NCBI RefSeq assembly: GCF_003797765.1
Contig: NZ_RKMB01000024.1
Location: 34,441 to 98,440, forward strand
Direction of reading: 5' to 3'
DNA from: Ramlibacter sp. WS9
GTDB taxonomy: Bacteria; Pseudomonadota; Gammaproteobacteria; Burkholderiales; Burkholderiaceae_C
Length of the DNA: 64,000 nt
Shown piece after piece: positions 58,704 to 64,000 of this stretch (positions are counted from its first letter, which is position 1; every line of letters starts with the position of its first letter). The position numbers and the translations under genes were made by a program. A model generated the notes under the pieces. It was not told the DNA's origin and searched no databases. It saw only the letters and a program-made list of their open reading frames with translations.

Positions 58704-61163
58704 ATGTCCGCAGTACTTACCTCCCTCGACGACGAATTCTCCCGCGACCACCAGATCGCGCAGCTGCGCATTCCGCCTCATTCCGTTGAAGCCGAATCCA
58801 GCGTCCTGGGAGGCCTGCTCCTGGACAACAACGCCTGGGACCGGGTGGGCGACCTGCTCACCGACGGCGACTTCTACCGCTACGAGCATCGCCTCATTTA
58901 CGCCTCCATCGGCGGCCTGATCAATGCCACCAAGCCGGCTGACGTCATCACGGTCTATGAGCAACTGCAGGGCCTCGGCAAGGCAGAGGAAGTGGGTGGC
59001 CTTGCGTACCTGAACTCCCTCGCGCAATACGTGCCCAGCGCGAGCAACATCCGCCGCTATGCGGAGATCGTGCGCGAGCGATCCATCCTGCGCAAGCTGG
59101 TGAGCGCCAGCGACGAGATCGCCACGGCGGCCTTCAACACGCAGGGCAAGGCCGTCGACAAGATCCTCGACGAAGCCGAGCAGAAGATCTTCAACATCGG
59201 CGAGGAAGGCTCGCGGATGAAGCAGGGCTTCCAGGGCATGGATTCGCTGGTGGTGCAACTGCTGGACCGGGTCCAGGAGATGGCCGACAACCCGAACGAC
59301 ATCACGGGTGTGCCGAGCGGCTTCTACGACCTGGACCGCATGACTTCAGGCATGCAGGCCGGCGACATGATCGTGCTGGCGGCGCGGCCCTCCATGGGCA
59401 AAGCCCAGCCGATCGATGCGAAGGTGCGGACTCTTGGAGGCTGGAAGGCCATGGGCGACCTCGAAGTGGGCGATGCGGTCGCCTCGGCCGATGGTCGCGC
59501 TTCCATCGTTACCGGCGTCTTTCCGCAAGGCACACGCGAGGTCTACCGCATCACCTTTTCCGACGGCCGTTCTGCCGAATGCTGTGCGGAACATCTTTGG
59601 AAGGTCTCTTGCCGCCATTGGGATGCGCCCCGGGTGCTGGACACAGCGAAGCTGATTGAATTGCTGGGCCGGAAGCGCTACCAGGATCGCATCTGGATCG
59701 ACCGCGCCACGGGTGACTTCGGCCACGTCGATCCGCTGCCGGTTGATCCCTGGGTATTGGGAGCCCTGCTTGGCGATGGGAATCTGACGGGCACCGGCAG
59801 CGTGCGCTTCTCGACTGCTTCGCCGGAAATTGTTGAACTGATGCGCAGCCGTGCTGGCGACGGGATGGAAGTGACCCATGCGGGGAGATATGACTACCGC
59901 ATCGTCCGGCAGGATCGGGGGCACGCGTCGGGCTTTGCCGGGATGCAGCCGAATCCACTGCGCACCGCACTGGAAGCCTTGCGTCTGTCCGGCTTGCCCA
60001 GCGATCGCAAGTTCATTCCACGCCTGTACCTCGAAGCATCCAGGGGCGCCCGCCTCGATCTCTTGCGTGGGCTGATGGACACCGACGGCTGGATCGAGCG
60101 ATGGGGCAGCGCCCGCTTGTCGACATCGAGCCGGCAGTTGGCAAACGATATCGCGGAACTGGTTCGTTCGCTGGGTGGCTGGTGCTCCATCGCGCCCAAG
60201 CAACCTCATTTCACGAATGTCGCCGGCATTCGCGTCGCGGGTCTGCCGGCTTATGTCTGCCACATCTCTCACCCACAGCCTCGCGAACTCTTCCTGCTTT
60301 CTGAAAAGCAGGCCCGCGCTCCCGAGGCGTGGACTCGCCAGAAGCGGCTGACCATCAAATCGATCGTTCCAAGCCGGCAGGCCGCTTGCCAATGCATTTC
60401 GGTCAGCCACCCCGATCGCCTCTACATCACCGACGATGATGTCGTCACACACAACACCGCCCTGGCGATCAATATCGCCGAACACGTTGCGCTGAACGAA
60501 GGCCTGCCGGTGGCGGTGTTCTCCATGGAAATGGGGGCCTCGCAGCTGGCGGTGCGTATCGTCGGCTCGATCGGCCGCATCGACCAGATGCACCTGCGAA
60601 CCGGCAAGCTCACGGATTCGGAATGGCCGCGCCTCACCGAAGCCGTCGAGAAGCTGCGCAACATCTCACTGCACATCGACGAGACACCCGGCCTCACCAC
60701 GAGCGAGCTGCGCGCCAACGCGCGCCGCCTCGCGCGCCAGTGCGGCAAGCTCGGCCTGATCGTGGTCGACTACCTGCAGCTCATGAGCACGTCGGCCAGC
60801 ATGAACGACGAGAACCGCGCCACGGCCGTGGGCGAAATCTCGCGGGGCCTCAAGATGCTCGCGAAGGAATTGCAGTGCCCCGTGATCGCGCTGTCTCAGC
60901 TGTCGCGCGGCGTGGAGTCGCGCACCGACAAGCGGCCCATGATGAGCGACCTGCGCGAATCCGGCGCCATCGAGCAGGACGCCGACGTGATCATGTTCAT
61001 CTACCGCGACGACTACTACAACAAGGACTCCAAGGAGCCCGGCGTCGCCGAGATCATCATCAGCAAGCAGCGTAACGGCCCCACCGGGACGGTGAAGCTC
61101 GCGTTCATGAAGGAGCTGACACGGTTCGAGTCGCTGGCCTCGGGCGGCAGCAGCGATTTCTAG
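58704..61163 (+). CDS. dnaB: replicative DNA helicase DnaB, carrying a class 3 intein
   Basis: The 819-residue precursor splices to a 468-residue hexameric DnaB, the replication-fork helicase. The N-extein (1-233) has the primase-interacting helical domain (QLRIPPHSVEAESSVLGGLL) and ends in ARPSMGK; the C-extein (585-819) resumes TALAINIAEH, so the intein splits the Walker A motif. Later motifs are LIVVDYLQLM (Walker B) and SQLSRGVESR...RESGAIEQDADVIMFIYR. The precursor is inactive until splicing since the ATP site is cut. ATG at 58704 (MSAVLTSLDDEFSRDHQIAQ) is preferred over an upstream in-frame ATG at 58557, whose product would be out of family length. Confidence 0.95.
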   Translation: MSAVLTSLDDEFSRDHQIAQLRIPPHSVEAESSVLGGLLLDNNAWDRVGDLLTDGDFYRYEHRLIYASIGGLINATKPADVITVYEQLQGLGKAEEVGGLAYLNSLAQYVPSASNIRRYAEIVRERSILRKLVSASDEIATAAFNTQGKAVDKILDEAEQKIFNIGEEGSRMKQGFQGMDSLVVQLLDRVQEMADNPNDITGVPSGFYDLDRMTSGMQAGDMIVLAARPSMGKAQPIDAKVRTLGGWKAMGDLEVGDAVASADGRASIVTGVFPQGTREVYRITFSDGRSAECCAEHLWKVSCRHWDAPRVLDTAKLIELLGRKRYQDRIWIDRATGDFGHVDPLPVDPWVLGALLGDGNLTGTGSVRFSTASPEIVELMRSRAGDGMEVTHAGRYDYRIVRQDRGHASGFAGMQPNPLRTALEALRLSGLPSDRKFIPRLYLEASRGARLDLLRGLMDTDGWIERWGSARLSTSSRQLANDIAELVRSLGGWCSIAPKQPHFTNVAGIRVAGLPAYVCHISHPQPRELFLLSEKQARAPEAWTRQKRLTIKSIVPSRQAACQCISVSHPDRLYITDDDVVTHNTALAINIAEHVALNEGLPVAVFSMEMGASQLAVRIVGSIGRIDQMHLRTGKLTDSEWPRLTEAVEKLRNISLHIDETPGLTTSELRANARRLARQCGKLGLIVVDYLQLMSTSASMNDENRATAVGEISRGLKMLAKELQCPVIALSQLSRGVESRTDKRPMMSDLRESGAIEQDADVIMFIYRDDYYNKDSKEPGVAEIIISKQRNGPTGTVKLAFMKELTRFESLASGGSSDF
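59403..60455 (+). other. class 3 mini/maxi intein in DnaB (351 residues, LAGLIDADG endonuclease)
   Basis: The 351-residue insert starts with Ala1 rather than Cys or Ser and ends THN before the +1 Thr. Block B reads CAEHLWKV with His64 and Trp66, block F CQCISVSHPDRLYI with Cys331, and block G THN with Thr349, His350 and Asn351. Trp66, Cys331 and Thr349 form the WCT triad that defines class 3 inteins (known family model: mycobacteriophage Bethlehem DnaB intein), which use the block F Cys as first nucleophile. Between blocks, LGALLGDGNLTG (119-130) and LLRGLMDTDGW (220-230) are two LAGLIDADG motifs with both acidic residues intact, so the endonuclease may be active. The frame is uninterrupted. 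Confidence 0.92.
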
Positions 61164-61172
61164 AGCGAGCGG

Positions 61173-62315
61173 CTAGCGGCTGAAAGCCTTGCGTGAGCCG
61201 TCCTCAAACACCTCGTCGTCACGCACCAGGTTTCCAGCGTCGTCCCACGCGCGCTCACGCGTAAGGCGGCCGTTCTGGTCGTAGATGCGTTCGCCGACCT
61301 GGCGGCGTGCCGTATTGAACCGCAGGTGGCTGCCTACCGGCGTACGCTGGCCCCGCTGTTCGGTCCAGCGACTCGTGGTGGCCGTGCCGCCGTCGTCGTG
61401 GAACTCCTTCTCGGAGATAGTGGCAATGCGGTCGTTCCAGCTCCACTCGGTGCTCCGGCGCGGCTGCCCGTTGAGATAGAACTGGTTGTCCGAAACCATC
61501 CGCCCTTCGGCCCACTTCTGTTCGCGCGCAAGGCTGCCGCGCTCGGAAAACTCTTGCAGCCGCTCGCTGCGTATCTCGCGGCCCGTCACGACGCGCTCCC
61601 GCTCACGACGCTTGACTCCGTTGGCGCCGAACTCGCGTTCGATGCGGCGTGGGCCGTCCACCTCTTCGGATTGGCGAATCTGACCCTGTTCGTCCAGCCG
61701 GTCGAAGCGGATGCGCTGCCCCTGCAGCCATGTACCCCGCGCCTGCATGTGGCCGCGTTCGTGGAACAGCTCCGCGCTTGAGGGCGCACCACCAAAGCCG
61801 CAGGAACGCGCGTCGTCGAACGCAGGCGCGAGCTGCGCCTTGGCGCCGCAGCGCAGGTCGCCGAGCCGCCCCTGCGTGGTGAATTCGGCCGCGGCCTGGG
61901 GCTCGCGATCACCATCGGCTGCGTGAAAGGACACCCTGCGCAGCTGCCCATTGGGATGAAAGCGGCGCGCCAGGCCGCGCAGGCTGCCGTTCTCGTACTC
62001 GCCTTCGAAAAGCACTTTGCCATCCGGGCCGAACTCGCGAGCGCGGCCCTGCATGTTGCCCTGGGTGTTGACGCTGTGTTCCTTCTGCAGACGACCGTTC
62101 TCGTAAAAGCGCACCAGGCCCATGAACTGGCCTGCGCGAAGTTCCTGCTCGCGCTGGAGCAGACCGCTGTCGCGGTCCTTGCACCGCATGAGGCCCGTCT
62201 TGCCGGCCGTGGTGGAGCCGTTGGCAGGGTTGACGTGCTGGCCGCCGATATCGCAATCGAACACGGCCTGGGCTGCCCCGCAGGCCGCCAGCAGCAGCCA
62301 GGCCGCGTGCTTCAG
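61173..62315 (-). CDS. YwqK-repeat (MORN-like) secreted protein
   Basis: This is a protein of about 380 residues with a signal peptide (KHAAWLLLAACGAAQA) and repeated short beta units of the YwqK/MORN_2 kind, for example MGLVRFYENGRLQKEHSV, FGPDGKVLFEGEYENGSL, RFHPNGQLRRVSF and IYDQNGRLTRERAWDDAGNL. In databases such proteins are often named YwqK antitoxin family, but no toxin is seen nearby and function is unknown. A CTG at 62315 overlaps the PhoH stop and is the only start-like codon that keeps the signal peptide, with GAGG four bases before it. Most of the protein follows the repeats. Confidence 0.6.
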   Translation of the reverse strand: MKHAAWLLLAACGAAQAVFDCDIGGQHVNPANGSTTAGKTGLMRCKDRDSGLLQREQELRAGQFMGLVRFYENGRLQKEHSVNTQGNMQGRAREFGPDGKVLFEGEYENGSLRGLARRFHPNGQLRRVSFHAADGDREPQAAAEFTTQGRLGDLRCGAKAQLAPAFDDARSCGFGGAPSSAELFHERGHMQARGTWLQGQRIRFDRLDEQGQIRQSEEVDGPRRIEREFGANGVKRRERERVVTGREIRSERLQEFSERGSLAREQKWAEGRMVSDNQFYLNGQPRRSTEWSWNDRIATISEKEFHDDGGTATTSRWTEQRGQRTPVGSHLRFNTARRQVGERIYDQNGRLTRERAWDDAGNLVRDDEVFEDGSRKAFSR

Positions 62316-64000
62316 AGAACCTCGCTCGCGAAATCCGCCAACCGCGACCGCTCGCCACGCGCCAAGGTGATGTGCCCGCTGTGCGGCCAGCCCTTGAACT
62401 TGTCGACGGCAAACGTCAGGCCCGACGAGCCTTCGGTGAGGTAGGGCGTGTCGATCTGCGCGAGGTTGCCCATACAGATGATCTTGGTGCCCGGGCCGGC
62501 GCGCGTGATCAGGGTCTTCATCTGCTTGGGCGTCAGGTTCTGCGCTTCGTCGATGATGACGTACTTGTTCAGGAACGTGCGGCCGCGCATGAAATTCATG
62601 CTCTTGATCTTGATGCGGCTGCGGATCAACTCGTTGGTGGCCGCGCGGCCCCATTCACCGGCGCTGGTCTCGGTCTTGGCCAGCACTTCGAGGTTGTCGT
62701 CCAGCGCGCCCATCCACGGGCCCATCTTTTCTTCTTCGGTGCCGGGCAGGAAGCCGATGTCCTCGCCCACGCTCACGGTGGCGCGGGTCATGATGATCTC
62801 GGTGTAGCGGCGGTCGTCCAGCACCTGCGTGAGTCCCGAGGCGAGCGCCATGAGCGTCTTGCCGGTACCGGCCGTGCCGGTGAGCGTGACGAAGTCGATC
62901 TCCGGGTCCATCAGCAGGTTCATCGCGAAGTTCTGTTCGCGATTGCGCGTGGTCACGCCCCAGACCGAGTTCTTCAAATGGCCATAGTCCTTGAGCGTCT
63001 TGAGCACGGCCGTCTTCGCGCGGATCTCGGTGACGCGGGCGTACAGGCTCGGCTCGCCGGGCGACTCGAAATAGACGAACTGGTTGATCAACAGGCTGGG
63101 CACGACCGGGCCGGTGATGCGGTAGTAGGTGTGCTGGCCGCTTTGCCAGCTCTCGATGGTCTTGCCGTGCTTGGTCCAGAAGTCCGGGGGCAGGGCCATC
63201 GCGCCCGAATACAGCAGCTCGAGATCGTCGAGTGTCTTGTCGTTCTGGTAGTCGTCGGTGGCCAGGCCCAGCGCGCGGGCCTTGACGCGCATGTTGATGT
63301 CCTTGGACACCAGCACCACATCGCGCGGTGCATGCTGTTCGCGCAGGGCAGCAACGACACCGAGGATCTGGTTGTCCGCCTTGCCGGGCGGCAGGCCCAG
63401 CGGCAGGCTGCTTTCGAGCGGTTTGGTCTGGAAGAACAGGCAGCCGCCGGCTTCGCGATGGCCGGTGGTGTCCAGCTTCAGGCCATGGGCAATGTCCGCC
63501 CCGTTTTGGCCGGCCAAAGCGTCCAGCGTGCGGCTGGCCTGGCGGGCATTGCGCGCAACCTCCGTCATCCCTTTCTTGTGGCCGTCCAGTTCCTCCAGCA
63601 CGATCATCGGCAGGAAGATGTCGTGCTCTTCGAAGCGGAACAGGCTCATCGGGTCGTGCATCAGCACGTTGGTGTCCAGCACGAACAGCTTGGACGGGCC
63701 GGACGACTTCGCTTTGCGCGCAGGGCGCTGCACAGGCTCCGGCGTCACGCGCTTGCGGGCCGCCGGCACTACCGGGTCGGCATGCTCGAAATATTCGTCC
63801 GCGGGCGCCTTCAGCGCTTCGGGATGCGCCTCGCCGCCACCCCGGGGATCGAAGTCCAGGGCGACCTGGGGCTTCTCGGCCAGCGGGCTTTCAGCGAGGC
63901 TTGCCTCCGTTTTTCGCGGTGCCTTGTGCGAGGAGCGGGCCGGAGCGTCGTAGGCTTCCGGCGGGAGCAGGGCGGCGCGCTTGGTGGGGGCGGGGGGCAG
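62312..64000 (-). CDS. PhoH family protein with PIN domain (5' end beyond window)
   Basis: This is a PhoH2-type fusion: an N-terminal PIN nuclease domain (SKLFVLDTNVLMHDP, with acidic residues LEELDGHK) and a C-terminal PhoH ATPase with Walker A GTAGTGKTLMALASG and Walker B YVIIDEAQNLTPKQ. PhoH2 proteins are ATP-dependent RNA helicase/ribonucleases. A GTG at 63769 would give 485 residues, but the same frame stays open to the window edge, with 77 further codons of Pro/Ala/Glu-rich sequence and no stop. The real start probably lies just beyond 64000. Its stop overlaps the CTG start of the YwqK-repeat gene. Confidence 0.9.
   Translation of the reverse strand: MPPAPTKRAALLPPEAYDAPARSSHKAPRKTEASLAESPLAEKPQVALDFDPRGGGEAHPEALKAPADEYFEHADPVVPAARKRVTPEPVQRPARKAKSSGPSKLFVLDTNVLMHDPMSLFRFEEHDIFLPMIVLEELDGHKKGMTEVARNARQASRTLDALAGQNGADIAHGLKLDTTGHREAGGCLFFQTKPLESSLPLGLPPGKADNQILGVVAALREQHAPRDVVLVSKDINMRVKARALGLATDDYQNDKTLDDLELLYSGAMALPPDFWTKHGKTIESWQSGQHTYYRITGPVVPSLLINQFVYFESPGEPSLYARVTEIRAKTAVLKTLKDYGHLKNSVWGVTTRNREQNFAMNLLMDPEIDFVTLTGTAGTGKTLMALASGLTQVLDDRRYTEIIMTRATVSVGEDIGFLPGTEEEKMGPWMGALDDNLEVLAKTETSAGEWGRAATNELIRSRIKIKSMNFMRGRTFLNKYVIIDEAQNLTPKQMKTLITRAGPGTKIICMGNLAQIDTPYLTEGSSGLTFAVDKFKGWPHSGHITLARGERSRLADFASEVL

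Noticed and set aside
59403..60455. The insert in dnaB as an intron, insertion sequence or frame-fusion artefact
   Set aside because: The frame is continuous, the ends match intein splice blocks, no terminal repeats or transposase are present, and both exteins align with DnaB on either side.

Overview
The window is a contiguous stretch of GC-rich bacterial chromosome with nearly gapless coding on both strands. Gene content and order point to the Burkholderiales, most likely the Comamonadaceae (a Ramlibacter- or Variovorax-like genus; inference from protein character, not a database result). Supporting signs are the surE-pcm-nlpD-rpoS-exonuclease-rlmD order, rpsF-priB-rpsR-rplI-dnaB, an EF-P with Arg32 plus an EarP rhamnosyltransferase, HemP/ExbBD/TonB, and short GC-rich intergenic repeats with a CCCCCT..AGGGGG core. 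Nearly everything looks like core chromosome; no insertion sequence, prophage or CRISPR array was seen.

Layout. 1-9.4 kb: metabolic and transport genes (hotdog thioesterase end, nitroreductase, CsbD, ArsB/NhaD-type carrier, 2-hydroxyacid dehydrogenase, rmuC, MFS, LOG-like hydrolase, GYF2-like membrane protein, AEC carrier, haem-dependent N-demethylase). 9.4-15.6 kb: EF-P and its modifier EarP flank a lipid A modification block (PAP2 phosphatase, EptA-like transferase and a PmrAB-like two-component system); earP, regulator and sensor are joined by ATGA overlaps. 15.6-25.9 kb: uvrC, pgsA, a DMT exporter, a LysR regulator, a dehalogenase-type hydrolase coupled to a tartrate-type dehydrogenase, HU with a structured leader, tRNA-Val, a PpiD-like chaperone, tRNA-His and a quinone oxidoreductase. 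26-34 kb: the rpoS cluster and downstream genes.

35-41 kb is an iron-uptake region: bfd-tonB-exbB-exbD-hemP on one transcript and a siderophore receptor with a PiuC-type hydroxylase on another, each with a Fur-box-like inverted repeat sharing the same half site. 41-46 kb holds a multi-domain hybrid sensor kinase, bacterioferritin and ahpC/ahpF with an OxyR-like site. 46.5-50 kb is the divergent ppsR/ppsA pair. 50-56.3 kb carries two paralogous VC_2705-type sodium:solute symporters, both with a charged coiled-coil insertion and a canonical EF-hand loop; only the second has the DUF4212 small subunit.

57-64 kb holds rpsF-priB-rpsR-rplI, dnaB, a YwqK-repeat protein and a PhoH-like ATPase that runs off the right edge. 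The standout feature is a 351-residue intein inside DnaB, placed within the Walker A motif between the Lys and Thr. It begins with Ala rather than Cys/Ser and carries the Trp-Cys-Thr triad of class 3 inteins, together with two LAGLIDADG-type endonuclease motifs.
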